This document shows, in pieces, positions 8,904 through 17,620 of a DNA stretch of 64,000 bases. The notes below the pieces were generated by a model that was not told the origin of the DNA, did not search any database, and saw only the letters and a list, made by a program, of their open reading frames with translations. Origin of the DNA: Methylocystis sp. ATCC 49242. GTDB taxonomy: Bacteria > Pseudomonadota > Alphaproteobacteria > Rhizobiales > Beijerinckiaceae. The stretch spans positions 3,552,356 to 3,616,355 of the forward strand of contig NZ_KE124774.1 in assembly GCF_000188155.2 (NCBI RefSeq), given 5' to 3'. The number at the start of each line of letters is the position of its first letter. Position 1 is the stretch's first letter. The position numbers were made by a program, and so were the translations under genes.

Positions 8904-9901
8904 CGCTCCCCGGCTTCGATCATCCGGGACTGCTGTTACTTGCGCCAGTCGCCGTCGCGCCCTTGCTGCGATCCGCTTTGCGCAACTCCACAGTCCCGTC
9001 GCTTGATTGCGCCCCGGAAGATAGTCTTTCGGAAATCCTCGGCGTGACGCTCAAATTTCTCGGCGTGGCGGCTCTTCTTGCCAGTCTGTTGGGAGCGGCC
9101 GGGCCCTTCTTCCCCGGTGAGGAAGTCGAGCGTCTCGCCGAGGGCGCGCAGATCGTCATGCTGATCGATCGCAGCGGTAGCATGAACGAGACCTTCGCGG
9201 GGAGGAACCCGTCGGGTGGCGAGGAATCCAAGGCGGCGGCCGCCAAGCGCATCCTTAAGACCTTTGTCGACAGCCGCGGGCGCGATCTTGTCGGCGTAGC
9301 GGCCTTCTCGACGTCCCCCATGCTGGTGACGCCCCTTTCGGATCACATCGACGCGACCAAGGCGGCGATCGACGCCATGGATCGTCCGGGGCTCGACTAC
9401 ACCAATATTGCGCGCGGCCTCGCAATGGCGCTGTCGATGTTTCGCGCAAGCGACGCCGATCATTCGCGCGCAATTCTGCTCATCTCCGACGGCGCCGGCG
9501 TCATCGATCCAAAAATTCAGGACGATCTTCGCGCCGACTTCAGGAAGAACCGGGTAAATCTCTATTGGCTGTTTCTGCGAACCGAAGGAAGCCGTGGAAT
9601 TTACGGAAGTTCAGAAGCTGAATCCGAGTCGCCGCAAGCGGCGCCGGAACGGCATCTCGACCTTTATTTCAAATCGCTTGGCGTGCCCTATCGCGCCTTC
9701 GAAGCGGAAGGGCCGAAGGCGACGGAGGATGCGCTTCGGCAGATCGACCGGCTCGAACGTAAGGCTATCCGCTATTTCGAGAAGCTGCCGCGCCGTGACC
9801 TTGGGGGCGCTTTCTTCGCCGCAGCGCTGTTTGCGGCCTGCCTGCTTATCTTCGCAAAGGTGGCGGAGGTCCGCCTCTCACCCTCGAGAGGCGCGTCATG
9901 A
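8900..9901 (+). CDS. mxaC: MxaC, VWA-domain maturation protein
   Basis: VWA-domain membrane protein of the methanol dehydrogenase maturation set. The order in 333 residues is: N-terminal hydrophobic segments (PGLLLLAPVAVAPLL and FLGVAALLASLLGAAG), a VWA domain with an intact metal-binding DRSGSMN (residues 90-96), and a C-terminal transmembrane helix near 304-322. The architecture resembles BatA/BatB proteins that act with MoxR ATPases. The start overlaps mxaA and the stop overlaps mxaK, both through ATGA. Confidence 0.92.
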   Translation: MTLPGFDHPGLLLLAPVAVAPLLRSALRNSTVPSLDCAPEDSLSEILGVTLKFLGVAALLASLLGAAGPFFPGEEVERLAEGAQIVMLIDRSGSMNETFAGRNPSGGEESKAAAAKRILKTFVDSRGRDLVGVAAFSTSPMLVTPLSDHIDATKAAIDAMDRPGLDYTNIARGLAMALSMFRASDADHSRAILLISDGAGVIDPKIQDDLRADFRKNRVNLYWLFLRTEGSRGIYGSSEAESESPQAAPERHLDLYFKSLGVPYRAFEAEGPKATEDALRQIDRLERKAIRYFEKLPRRDLGGAFFAAALFAACLLIFAKVAEVRLSPSRGAS

Positions 9902-10488
9902 TCGGGCGTCCGCGCAAAGCAATCCCCCATTTCTGGCGCACGCAGCGCTCCCTTCTTCTCGCCGCCACCGCATTCGGCTTGGCCCTTGCCGCGCTCTTCG
10001 AAGGCGTCGCGTGGCGGCGCGCGGTTGCGACGAATGACGCTATCGAGGCGCTTCGCGCCGGGCGGGACATTCCCATCGATATTGAGGCGCCACCCGAGGG
10101 GCTTTTCGCCCGCATCGCCTATCTGGCAAAGCGCGATCGTCTCGACCAGGCGCGCGGCTTCCTCGAAGCGTTGGATCGCCGCGGGAACGCCTCAATGCGT
10201 GCGCGCGCCCATTATCTTGTCGCGAATGCGCTACTTCGCACTGCGCTAGAGCATATCGAGAAATCCGAACTCGAACCCGCGGGGCCCTTCGTCAATCTCT
10301 CGAAACGCGAATATCGTCGTGCGCTCCAGCTCGATCCTGAATTTTGGGACGCGAAGTTCAACATGGACGTCGCGGCGCGGCTCGTGCGCGATTTCCCGGA
10401 TTTCGAGAGAAAAAGCGGCGACGAACTCAGCGCGGACCCCAAGAAACTCTGGACCGACATTCCCGGCAAGCCGAAGGGCCTTCCGTGA
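9898..10488 (+). CDS. mxaK: MxaK
   Basis: Accessory protein of methanol dehydrogenase maturation with no known enzymatic role. It has 196 residues: one N-terminal transmembrane helix (residues about 18-36) and then a periplasmic helical region resembling TPR repeats (ALLRTALEHIEKSEL, YRRALQLDPEFWDAKFNM). Assignment rests on position between the two VWA genes, which is the conserved mxaCKL order, and on the anchor-plus-TPR layout. ATGA overlap with mxaC and TGATG overlap with mxaL. Confidence 0.88.
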   Translation: MIGRPRKAIPHFWRTQRSLLLAATAFGLALAALFEGVAWRRAVATNDAIEALRAGRDIPIDIEAPPEGLFARIAYLAKRDRLDQARGFLEALDRRGNASMRARAHYLVANALLRTALEHIEKSELEPAGPFVNLSKREYRRALQLDPEFWDAKFNMDVAARLVRDFPDFERKSGDELSADPKKLWTDIPGKPKGLP

Positions 10489-11477
10489 TGCGCCCCGACC
10501 TGCGTGATCCTCGCTTGATCCTGCTGGCCTTGGCAGCGGCTCTGCTCGTCACGACATTTGGCGCGCCCGCGGTGCAGGTGACGCGCCCGGGCTATGATCT
10601 GCTTGCGATCGTCGACATCACTGGAAGCATGAATGTTCGCGACTATGTCGCGGGCGGGAAGCCGATAAGCCGGCTGGAAAAGGTCAAGGCTGCCTTACGG
10701 AATTTGATTGTCGCGCTGCCTTGCCCCTCGCGCGTGGCGCTCGGCGTCTTCACCGAGCGGCGACCTTTTCTGCTCTTCGAGCCGATCGACGCCTGCGCCA
10801 ACTTTTCTCCGCTGGAAGGGGCCGTCGAAGCGATCGACTGGCGCATGGCGTGGGAGGGCGACAGCCGGATTTCGGCGGGCCTGTTCCGCGCCGTGGATAT
10901 GGCGCGTGAGCTGAAGACCGATCTCCTGTTCTTCACCGATGGCCAGGAAGCGCCGCCGCTACCCGCCTCGGGCGGTCCCGTGTTCGAGGGGAGAGCCGGC
11001 GAGACGCGTGGGCTGATTGTCGGTACGGGCGGCTATGAACTCTCGCCGATCCCGAAATTCGATGACAGAGGCCGTGAGGTCGGCTTTGTCGCAATCGACG
11101 AAGTGCCGCACGAAAGTCGCTTCGGACTCCCGCCCAAAGGCGCGGAGCAACGCGAAGGCTTCAACGCGCGTAACGCGCCCTTCGGCGCGACGGCCACAGT
11201 CGGCGTCGAGCATCTGTCCTCGGTGAAGGAGGAATACATCCGCATGCTCTCGGAAAAGACCGGCCTCGGATACTTCCATCTCGATGACAAGGCGAGCCTG
11301 CTCGACGCCTATCGCGCCGCTGGGACGGCGCGCGCCCGCGCTGCTGTGCTCGATATACGCCCCTATCTTGGCGGCTTGTCCGCCGCGTGCCTGTTCGGAG
11401 TCTTCTGCATCGCCCCGCTTTTGGAACGCCTTGCGCGTGAACGGCAAAGCAAGCGTTTCGCCTGGAAACATCAATGA
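10488..11477 (+). CDS. mxaL: MxaL, VWA-domain maturation protein
   Basis: Second VWA protein of the maturation set, 329 residues. A hydrophobic helix at about 10-25 precedes the VWA domain with metal site DITGSMN (residues 43-49). A C-terminal helix (GGLSAACLFGVFCIAPLLERL) makes it membrane-bound with the VWA domain probably periplasmic. Start ATG 10488 overlaps the mxaK stop by one base. MxaA, MxaK and MxaL are the proteins genetically linked to calcium insertion in Methylorubrum. Confidence 0.92.
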   Translation: MRPDLRDPRLILLALAAALLVTTFGAPAVQVTRPGYDLLAIVDITGSMNVRDYVAGGKPISRLEKVKAALRNLIVALPCPSRVALGVFTERRPFLLFEPIDACANFSPLEGAVEAIDWRMAWEGDSRISAGLFRAVDMARELKTDLLFFTDGQEAPPLPASGGPVFEGRAGETRGLIVGTGGYELSPIPKFDDRGREVGFVAIDEVPHESRFGLPPKGAEQREGFNARNAPFGATATVGVEHLSSVKEEYIRMLSEKTGLGYFHLDDKASLLDAYRAAGTARARAAVLDIRPYLGGLSAACLFGVFCIAPLLERLARERQSKRFAWKHQ

Positions 11478-11488
11478 GGGAGTATCAA

Positions 11489-12013
11489 ATGAAAAAGGCG
11501 TTGTCGCTGATGGCCTTCCTGTTCGCTGCGCCGGCCCTGGCGCATGGGCCAACGCCCATCAAGGTCGACGAGACGATCGTCATTGCCGCCGACCCCAAGG
11601 CCGTGTGGGCGGTCGCGGGCAAATTCGACGGACTCGCCGTCTGGCATCCAGACGTCCAGTCGGTGAAGGCCACAGGCGGCGACGCCGCGGGCGCGGAGCG
11701 CGAGGTGACACTCAAGAAGGGCGGCGCGCTGAAGGAGGGTCTGGACGAATATGACGCTGCCGCGCACAAGCTCGCCTGGCGCATGTCCGACCCCAATCTC
11801 GACGCGATGCCTGCGAGTTCCTATTCGCTTTCCTTCTCTGTCGAACCGGCCGCAGGCGGCGGCAGTCAGGTGAAGTGGTACGGCCGTCTCTATCGCGGCG
11901 ATACGAGCAACGAGCCGCCGGACAATCTCAATGACGATGCGGCGCGCACGGCGATGGCGGCCTATCTTCACAACGGGCTGGAGGGCCTGAAGAAGAAGAT
12001 CGAAGGCAAGTAG
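11489..12013 (+). CDS. mxaD: MxaD, methanol dehydrogenase-cytochrome cL coupling factor
   Basis: Small periplasmic SRPBCC/polyketide-cyclase-like protein that in Methylorubrum stimulates the interaction of methanol dehydrogenase with cytochrome cL. The 174-residue precursor has a signal peptide (LMAFLFAAPALAH) and the family signature VWAVAGKFDGLAVWHPDV near residues 39-56. ATG 11489 is preceded by GAGGGAG. The gene follows mxaL by 11 bases. Confidence 0.92.
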   Translation: MKKALSLMAFLFAAPALAHGPTPIKVDETIVIAADPKAVWAVAGKFDGLAVWHPDVQSVKATGGDAAGAEREVTLKKGGALKEGLDEYDAAAHKLAWRMSDPNLDAMPASSYSLSFSVEPAAGGGSQVKWYGRLYRGDTSNEPPDNLNDDAARTAMAAYLHNGLEGLKKKIEGK

Positions 12014-12014
12014 C

Positions 12015-12530
12015 ATGAGGCTGCTTCGCGTCTCGAAAGCCGGAGTTGCGCTCGTTGCGTGCTTCCTCTGCGTCGCTTGCGGCAAGGAGGAACGTGCGCA
12101 TGAGACGAACGACGTGATCGAGACGCAGGACGAGAAAAGCAGCGCGATTTGGCTGCGCGCCAACGAGCATGTCGATCCTGCGCTTTGGCTCGCGAGCCGG
12201 GAAGCCGGCCGCGAGCTTGCGGAGAGCGATCCAGCCGTCGACAAGATGCGCGAGGCGATCGTGGCGGCGCGCGCGCATTTCCTCGAATCCCACCGCATGC
12301 TCGCCAACAGAACGGCGCAAATTGGCAAGATGCTCGCCGAGGACGGGCGAGCGGAGGATTACGCCGGCATCCTTTACGAACTCGCCGATATCGCGAAAGC
12401 CGCGGGGCAGACGCAGACCTATGGCGAGCTTTGCCAGCACTATTACAATCTGCGTCACAAAGGCGCGACACGGGAGGGGGCTTTAAGCGTGCTTGCCGAG
12501 CGCTACAAAACGCAAAAGCAATTCAGATAA
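12015..12530 (+). CDS. Probable lipoprotein at the end of the mxa operon (MxaE/MxaH position)
   Basis: The 171-residue exported protein has a lipoprotein-like leader (LVACFLCVACGKEE) with Cys as candidate lipidation site; the -3 residue is also Cys, which is unusual for a lipobox. The rest is mostly helical and acidic with no recognised domain. It starts one base after the mxaD stop, so it belongs to the operon. In the Methylorubrum cluster this position holds MxaE and the lipoprotein MxaH; which one this corresponds to cannot be decided by eye. Confidence 0.7.
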   Translation: MRLLRVSKAGVALVACFLCVACGKEERAHETNDVIETQDEKSSAIWLRANEHVDPALWLASREAGRELAESDPAVDKMREAIVAARAHFLESHRMLANRTAQIGKMLAEDGRAEDYAGILYELADIAKAAGQTQTYGELCQHYYNLRHKGATREGALSVLAERYKTQKQFR

Positions 12531-12539
12531 TGGAATGAT

Positions 12540-13172
12540 CTAGACCAACCGCATCGCGACCTTGTTTTCGACGGCGATGCGCAAAAGATCGGCCTTCGAC
12601 CTGGCGCCAAGCTTGCGCTTCAGCAGGACGCAGTTGTTCGCGACAGTCTTGTAGGAGATTTTCAGAATATACGCGATCTCAGCCATATCTTTGCCATTGG
12701 CGAGATTGCGGAGGATTTCTATTTCCCGGCTGTTGAGCGCGTCGAGTGGATTCCTGGTCAGGCTCTGATCTCCAAAGGCAAGCTTGAGCGCCAGATTGCC
12801 GGAGAGATAGCGTTCTCCGGCGCCGACGGATCGGATCGCCTTGATGAAGGCCTTGGGGTCCTCGCTCTTCGCCAGATAGCCTCGCGCGCCACGTTCGATC
12901 GCGCGCGCCGCGAAGACCGGATCGTCATTCATCGTGAAAACGATGATCTTTGCGTTGGAGTTTCGCTTCAACAGAAGGCGCAGCAGCTCGAAGCCGGAGA
13001 CCCCGGGAAGGTTGATGTCGAGAACGATTACATCCGGCGCGAGCGAGGCGAATTTTTCGAGGGCCTCGTCGGCGTTGTGAGCTTCGGACACTTCGATGTC
13101 CTTCTGCCCCGAGAGCATGCCTCGGCAGCCTTCGATCACCATCGGATGGTCGTCGACGATAAGAACGCGCAT
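12540..13172 (-). CDS. NarL/FixJ-type response regulator (MoxX/MxaB-like)
   Basis: Two-component response regulator, 210 residues. The receiver domain has the acidic pair Asp7-Asp8, phosphoacceptor Asp52 (VLDINLP) and a conserved Lys in GYLAKSEDP. A LuxR-type helix-turn-helix follows (LNSREIEILRNLANGKDMAEIAYILKIS, given here in part). The ATG at 13172 begins MRVLIVDDHP. The gene is convergent with the mxa operon, 9 bases from the last gene, and divergent from the kinase. Regulators of this type control methanol oxidation in Paracoccus (MoxX) and Methylorubrum (MxaB); direct control of mxaF here is inference. Confidence 0.85.
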   Translation of the reverse strand: MRVLIVDDHPMVIEGCRGMLSGQKDIEVSEAHNADEALEKFASLAPDVIVLDINLPGVSGFELLRLLLKRNSNAKIIVFTMNDDPVFAARAIERGARGYLAKSEDPKAFIKAIRSVGAGERYLSGNLALKLAFGDQSLTRNPLDALNSREIEILRNLANGKDMAEIAYILKISYKTVANNCVLLKRKLGARSKADLLRIAVENKVAMRLV

Positions 13173-13272
13173 GACGATTTTCTTGTTGTGGACCTCGATC
13201 TTTGTTGTGAAAAGCGTGCGCGGTGTCAATGATCTTGTGGCTTCGCAGCCATTCTTTCCCGGGCGGCAAACG

Positions 13273-14670
13273 ATGATTTCTCTGAAAGCGGGGCTGAGCT
13301 GGCTGATTGGCATGGTTCTTCTCGCCACCCTGCTGATCAATCTCGGGATCCAATTGATGCACGCAGGGCCGCGCGTTCGCGCCGAGGCGGGAAGTAATCT
13401 CCGTCTTGCTCGGGAATTCGTCCTGACAACTATTGCAAGTCTTCCCAACGCCGGGAACCCAACGCCGACTCTGCGCAGACTTTATGCAAACCTCGGCAGC
13501 TTGCGCCACGTCGACATCAAGATACTCGATCGTGGAGAAGCCCCGCCGGCGCATTGGTCAGCGGGAGATCACGCCTCCGACGCCGATCCACCAATCTGGT
13601 TCGTCAAGCTGGTCGACGTGCCCCCGCCACGGGTCATCCTTGTGCCGATCCGCGTCCATGAAAGCGATTACGGCAACGTGGCGATCATTTCCAATCCACT
13701 CGACGAATTGGAGGAGATCTGGTCCGACATGACGTGGCTTGCGTCAATCAGCCTTGTTGTGACGCTCGCGATCATCGCTCTCGTGCTTCTCCTTGTCCGC
13801 TATTCCTTGACGCCTTTTGGCGCGTTGCAAGCCGGCCTCGCCGACCTCGAAGCGGGAAAAAGTGGGATCCGGATTGCCCCCCGCGGCGCGTCGGAGTTTC
13901 GCAGCATTTCAAACGCACTCAATTCGTTAGCGACGACGCTCGACCGCGTGCGACAGGAGAACCGCGATCTCGTCAATGAGCTCATCGAGATCCAGGACAG
14001 CGAGCGCAAGGAAATCGCGCAAGATCTTCACGATGAGGCGGGCCCCTGTCTCTTTTCAATCCGCGCGGCGGCGGCCTCGCTGCAAGAAGCAGTGGCGCAT
14101 ACGGCGCCAGATCCCGAAAGGCTGAGGCAGATCAGCACAATTGTGGACCGCGCCAGCGAAGCGCTTCAGTCTTTGTTTCGTGGCCTGTTGGAGCGCTTGC
14201 GGCCGAAGGGCCTGACAGAACTTGGGCTCGAATCGGCGCTTAAAAGTCTCTTTGCCTCTTGGTCGCTGGGTCATCCAGAGGTTGAATTGCGGCTGGTCTC
14301 GCCTCACGACTTATCATCGCTCGACGAAACGACCGCCCTGACTGCGTACAGGGTCATTCAGGAGAGCGTCACGAATATTTTTCGGCACGCCAAGGCGAAT
14401 TGGGCTGAGGTCTCAGTGACGTTCGGGTGGGATTTGGTCTGCGACACGGGAGGGGGCGAAGTAGAAGAGGTTCCGACACTGACATTGGTCATCGAGGACA
14501 ATGGGATCGGGATTGCAGAAGAGCATCGCTCGGGAATGGGCCTGCTCGGCATGCGAGAACGCGTGCGAGGGCTCGGCGGATCGATGAAGGTGGAGCGTCG
14601 CGCGGGAGACGGCACCAGGGTTATCGTTTCGCTCCCGATCCGAGATGAAGAGGAGTTGGGTGGCGATTAG
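13273..14670 (+). CDS. NarX/UhpB-type sensor histidine kinase (MoxY-like)
   Basis: Membrane sensor kinase, 465 residues. Domain order: transmembrane helix (about 9-28), periplasmic sensor (about 30-150), second helix (about 155-177), HAMP, HisKA_3 with the phosphoacceptor His in AQDLHDEAGP, and HATPase with ESVTNIFRHA, EDNGIGI and GMGLLGMRERV. The ATG at 13273 is used because it places the first helix at the N-terminus. The 100 bases between this gene and the divergent regulator must hold both promoters. Pairing with the adjacent regulator is expected from kinase class and orientation. Confidence 0.85.
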   Translation: MISLKAGLSWLIGMVLLATLLINLGIQLMHAGPRVRAEAGSNLRLAREFVLTTIASLPNAGNPTPTLRRLYANLGSLRHVDIKILDRGEAPPAHWSAGDHASDADPPIWFVKLVDVPPPRVILVPIRVHESDYGNVAIISNPLDELEEIWSDMTWLASISLVVTLAIIALVLLLVRYSLTPFGALQAGLADLEAGKSGIRIAPRGASEFRSISNALNSLATTLDRVRQENRDLVNELIEIQDSERKEIAQDLHDEAGPCLFSIRAAAASLQEAVAHTAPDPERLRQISTIVDRASEALQSLFRGLLERLRPKGLTELGLESALKSLFASWSLGHPEVELRLVSPHDLSSLDETTALTAYRVIQESVTNIFRHAKANWAEVSVTFGWDLVCDTGGGEVEEVPTLTLVIEDNGIGIAEEHRSGMGLLGMRERVRGLGGSMKVERRAGDGTRVIVSLPIRDEEELGGD

Positions 14671-14811
14671 CTCGACTCCGCCGTCAGTGGATGCATCGCT
14701 CGGGAATTTTTGGCATGCTCGCGAGGTAAATTTTCTGGCTGTGTTAGGCGCGGTCGATTGCTGCGTTGTCAAGTGGCGTCATCTGTGGCCTCGATTTAGG
14801 AGGAAATAGTC

Positions 14812-14979
14812 ATGACTTGGTCGCGCCCGATGAGCGTTGAAGCGTGAGTCGGTATGGAAATCACACGCTACGAATCGTCTAAAGTCTTAGACGATATGAA
14901 AGCGTGCCGTTTCGCGGGCGGCGTGGCTTTGAGTCGCGTCGCGGTGATTCGACGAGGGCGCACGTCATTACTGGAATAA
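14812..14979 (+). pseudogene. pqqA: pqqA-like ORF with in-frame TGA at the cysteine codon
   Basis: A strong ribosome site (AGGAGG, 14799-14804) precedes ATG 14812. Codons 1-11 read MTWSRPMSVEA, codon 12 is TGA, and codons 13-23 read VGMEITRYESS. This matches PqqA of Methylorubrum, where position 12 is Cys (EICVGMEVTSYES). The Glu (codon 16) and Tyr (codon 20) that become PQQ are both kept in the ExxxY spacing. After YESS the frame continues to TAA at 14977-14979 without the usual PqqA tail. The simplest reading is a nonsense-mutated extra pqqA copy. Readthrough or recoding of TGA is possible but unsupported. PQQ is the MxaF cofactor, so the location is telling. Confidence 0.7.
14874..14895 (+). 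terminator. Perfect hairpin at the 3' end of the pqqA-like ORF
   Basis: ATCGTCTAA and TTAGACGAT form a 9-bp perfect stem with loop AGTC, starting 27 bases after the TGA. No U tract follows. It may be the remains of a hairpin that commonly follows pqqA, or an insertion-element end. Confidence 0.5.
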
Positions 14980-15142
14980 TCCAGCTTGGGCGCCGCGTTC
15001 GTTGACCGACGCGATTTTGCTCCAGCGGTTCCGCGACCTTGGGAAAATTCTTCAGGCGCGCCCAGTTCCGCCAGCGCGGATTGTCGCGGCTCGGTGGCGT
15101 GCGGCGGTTTATTCGACGCTGCTTCATGCGGCCGCTCGTTCG

Positions 15143-15169
15143 TCTCTCTCTCTCTCTCTCTCTCTCTCT
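15143..15169 (+). repeat. (TC)n dinucleotide repeat
   Basis: About 13 uninterrupted TC units in noncoding sequence downstream of the integrase relic. Runs of this length are uncommon in a high-GC bacterial chromosome and prone to slippage. No gene is in register with it that would suggest phase variation. Confidence 0.95.
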
Positions 15170-15235
15170 GTCAATCGTCGTCCTTCGTCCTGCCCGTGAG
15201 GCGCGCAACAGGAGCGCCAAGCCATTCGCGCCGGT

Positions 15236-15424
15236 CAACGATTCAAATTGCGCCGACAGCATCGCAAACGCCTGGCGCCGCTCGCTCAGATATTCGTGAC
15301 GCTGATACACCCCGACAATGCCTCGAAAGCTGCCCGAGATGTGATTCAACCGCTTTTCGACGATATACACGCCGCCGCCAAGTGACTGCAAAGATTTCGC
15401 CGCCGTGCGGCGCAAATCGTGCGC
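15236..15424 (-). pseudogene. C-terminal relic of a P4-type tyrosine integrase
   Basis: The minus strand reads HDLRRTAAKSL, then RLNHISGSFRGIVGVYQRH and ERRQAFAMLSAQFESL. This is the catalytic HxxR, second His and Tyr region of a P4-type integrase and closely resembles the intact integrase at 36917-38143 (VNHISGSFAGVVGVYQKH). An in-frame stop lies just upstream and the N-terminal two thirds are missing. It marks an older integration event at the same tRNA site. Confidence 0.8.
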
Positions 15425-15618
15425 CGTTCAATGCGCGAGCGGCGCATCTATCAATATCGTTTCGATTCAGCGTCGGGACAGCTCAGGTGTCTGGTGTCGC
15501 TTGTGAACAAGGCCGCGTTCTATCAGGTCGCAAACAGGGTCAACCTGACCTACGCGCCGCCGTTCAGGATCAAACTCACTCAGTGACGTCGCTCGCCGTC
15601 GTCGGCATGATCGGTAAG

Positions 15619-15969
15619 CTACTTTTCAGGTGACGGCGGCCGGCTCGCGGGCTTAGCCGCGCGGCCGTCGCCCGCCGGCTGGCTGCACATTGTCTGACGG
15701 ACAGCGCGCAGTTTCTGCACGGCCTTCTCCACGAAGCTTTCGCCGCCGTCCATGACGAGCGACGGAACGCCGCCGCGCTGCGCCTTCGCCCGCGCCCATG
15801 AGAAGGCGAGACAGCGCGACCTGCTCCAGCCGTGCGACGCCATAAGGCGAAGCTGACGATGGGCGTCGGACATGATGGCGGCGCGATCGAATGCGCCGGC
15901 GGGCGTGAGAAGGGGACGGCGGGCGGCGAGGGACGCGCCGGGGGGAGGGACGGCTTTGGGCGTGGCCAT
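15619..15969 (-). CDS. Small hypothetical protein of mobile-element type
   Basis: An unrecognised 116-residue basic protein with an Arg/Ala/Pro-rich character. The ATG at 15969 is preceded by AAGGA at proper spacing. It lies between the integrase relic and the tRNA-derived repeat, so it is probably leftover cargo of an integrated element. Near its 3' end it contains one of three copies of a GCACATTG palindrome. Codon content is GC-rich like its surroundings, so it could also be a spurious frame. Confidence 0.4.
   Translation of the reverse strand: MATPKAVPPPGASLAARRPLLTPAGAFDRAAIMSDAHRQLRLMASHGWSRSRCLAFSWARAKAQRGGVPSLVMDGGESFVEKAVQKLRAVRQTMCSQPAGDGRAAKPASRPPSPEK
15685..15709 (+). repeat. GCACATTG-N9 palindrome, copy 1
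   Basis: GCACATTG, nine bases, then CAGCGCGC. The right arm has two mismatches to the perfect palindrome. Related copies are at 44751-44775 (perfect) and 49472-49496. Confidence 0.6.
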
Positions 15970-16113
15970 GGTCAATCCTTTCGAGATTGATCGTCCGCCG
16001 AATGCGCGTCGCGAGGGGCTGTGAAGGGCTTCCGAAAATTCCGAGTGTTACGTCAGTGCATACATCAGCTCGGATTTACTTCGGATCAGCAGCCAAAAAA
16101 CCAACCTAACTCG

Positions 16114-16174
16114 TTGATTTTGTTGGTGAGCGCGCTAGGGCTCGAACCCAGGACCCCCTGATTAAAAGTCAGCG
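16114..16174 (-). other. Attachment-site repeat 1: 3' half of tRNA-Lys(UUU)
   Basis: A 61-bp sequence repeated with one mismatch at 36698-36758 in the same orientation. On the minus strand it reads anticodon arm CTGACTTTTAATCAG (anticodon UUU), T arm GGTTCGAGCC and acceptor end GCGCGCTCACCA. The 5' half of the tRNA is absent, so it is not a functional tRNA but the footprint left by tRNA-targeting integrases. It defines the left end of the 20.6-kb bracketed segment. Confidence 0.85.
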
Positions 16175-16607
16175 TAAATCGGTTGAAATCATTGACGATT
16201 TTTCCCAACTGCGTCGAAAAATGGGTAATAAGAATCAATGCCTTATGGAAAGCTTTCCCAACTGACTTGAACGATTTGATCGTGCGTCGGGTTGCAGGGA
16301 AATGCGCTCCTCGGCGGGCATCCAGCCGCCGTCCGAACCAGGCATATGGCGACTGCGCGGAACGGCGACCGGGTCATGGACTGGCTTGCGGCCGTGAGCG
16401 ATCTACGGCGTTGCGCGTTGTGAGGCTACAGTGAGGGGCGTTTTCCTGGCCGGTCCCGCCAAGCTCTGCCATTACGACCTTTATAGCGTAGCGTCGGGCG
16501 AGCATCGATCGCACTCTGCTGACCAGCACGTGTGTAGCCGCACAGGCGCGCCTGTCTCGCGTCGCTACCTTCCCTCCATCGAACGACGCAATTTCCTGGA
16601 GGGGACA

Positions 16608-17165
16608 ATGATCAATCTTCGCAAATTCGTCGCCGGCGCAGCCCTGGCGATCATGATCGGCTCCACGATGGCCGCGACGCCCGCCGCCGCCAATGTCTCC
16701 CAGAGCCGAGCCACGGCCCCGGGCGGCGCTGTCGTCGAATTCGCGACGGACGTGGAGCCCGGCGCGATCGTCATCAGCGCCAGCCAGCGCCGGCTGTTCT
16801 ATGTCGTCGGCAATGGCGTCGCCATCAGCTATCCTGTCGCCGTGCCGAAGCGCGGCAAGGACTGGTCGGGCGTCACCTCTATCAGCTCCAAGCACGTCAA
16901 TCCGGACTGGACGCCCCCGGCGGCGGTGAAGGCCGACCATCCGGAACTGCCCGACCTCATTCCCGGCGGCGCGCCGAATAACCCGATGGGGACGCGCGCC
17001 ATGCTGCTCGATCGCGGCGAGGTCGCCATCCACGGCACGACGAACAAGATGCGCGCCTCGATCGGAACGGCCGCCTCTTATGGCTGCATCCGCATGCGCA
17101 ATGAAGACGTCGCGGATCTCTTCGACCGCGTGAGCGTCGGCGCGACGGTCATCATGCAGCCCTGA
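16608..17165 (+). CDS. L,D-transpeptidase (YkuD domain), exported
   Basis: Periplasmic peptidoglycan cross-linking enzyme of the YkuD/ErfK family. The 185-residue precursor has a signal peptide (GAALAIMIGSTMAATPAAA). The catalytic motif is HGTT (His142) and SYGCIRM with nucleophile Cys160. The preceding GGAPNNPMGTRAMLL is the usual family signature. ATG 16608 is preceded by GGAGGGG. It is the first gene inside the tRNA-Lys repeat and has no obvious operon partner. Confidence 0.93.
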   Translation: MINLRKFVAGAALAIMIGSTMAATPAAANVSQSRATAPGGAVVEFATDVEPGAIVISASQRRLFYVVGNGVAISYPVAVPKRGKDWSGVTSISSKHVNPDWTPPAAVKADHPELPDLIPGGAPNNPMGTRAMLLDRGEVAIHGTTNKMRASIGTAASYGCIRMRNEDVADLFDRVSVGATVIMQP

Positions 17166-17321
17166 GGCGCATTTCGTCCGAGGAACCGACGCGCCGACCG
17201 TCCCCTCCTGACTTCTCCGGCGCGCAGTTCGAAGGCTGTCAGTGAAACGCTGGCGGCCTTCGTCATTATCGGCAGACCGTCTTTTCATGCCGGACGCGCA
17301 AATCTGAGCGGCGATTCCTGC

Positions 17322-17534
17322 ATGAAGGGTGAAATCGCTTACGACGATCGCCTGCCTGCAACACGGGTCGGAAAACTCGGCCTGACTACGGTCTTAATTC
17401 TCGTGATCGTCATCCCAGTCATCCCCGTCCTGCTGTTCATCACCGCAAGGGGCGATGGGCATGAATGTGGACCCGCGGCCGGAAAACCGACGGCGGCTTC
17501 TCGGCGCTCCGCATCTGTGAACCGCTGGACTTGA
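17322..17534 (+). CDS. Possible small single-helix membrane protein
   Basis: The 70-residue ORF has one strong transmembrane segment (LTTVLILVIVIPVIPVLLFI). No clear ribosome site and no recognisable family. The C-terminal part is low in information. Listed because of the hydrophobic segment; it may not be expressed. Confidence 0.3.
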   Translation: MKGEIAYDDRLPATRVGKLGLTTVLILVIVIPVIPVLLFITARGDGHECGPAAGKPTAASRRSASVNRWT

Positions 17535-17620
17535 AGCATAGCGTCGACTTCGAGCTCACGCCGTCGCACTCCACCCTTACGCGTCATGACTACCCAATAT
17601 TCCGCCATGGGCAGGTTAAA

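Noticed and set aside
14874-14895. A possible SECIS element for selenocysteine insertion at the pqqA-like TGA
   Set aside because: The stem begins 27 bases after TGA and its loop is AGTC, which does not match the usual bacterial SECIS spacing and loop; kept only as a testable option under the pqqA finding.
14879-15415. A full-length protein with an Arg/Glu repeat on the minus strand
   Set aside because: Only its first 60 or so residues are integrase-like; the RERERE stretch is the translated (TC)n run and the rest is noncoding.
16114-16174. A complete tRNA-Lys gene
   Set aside because: Only the anticodon arm, T arm and acceptor 3' end are present; the 5' half is missing here and in the copy at 36698-36758.
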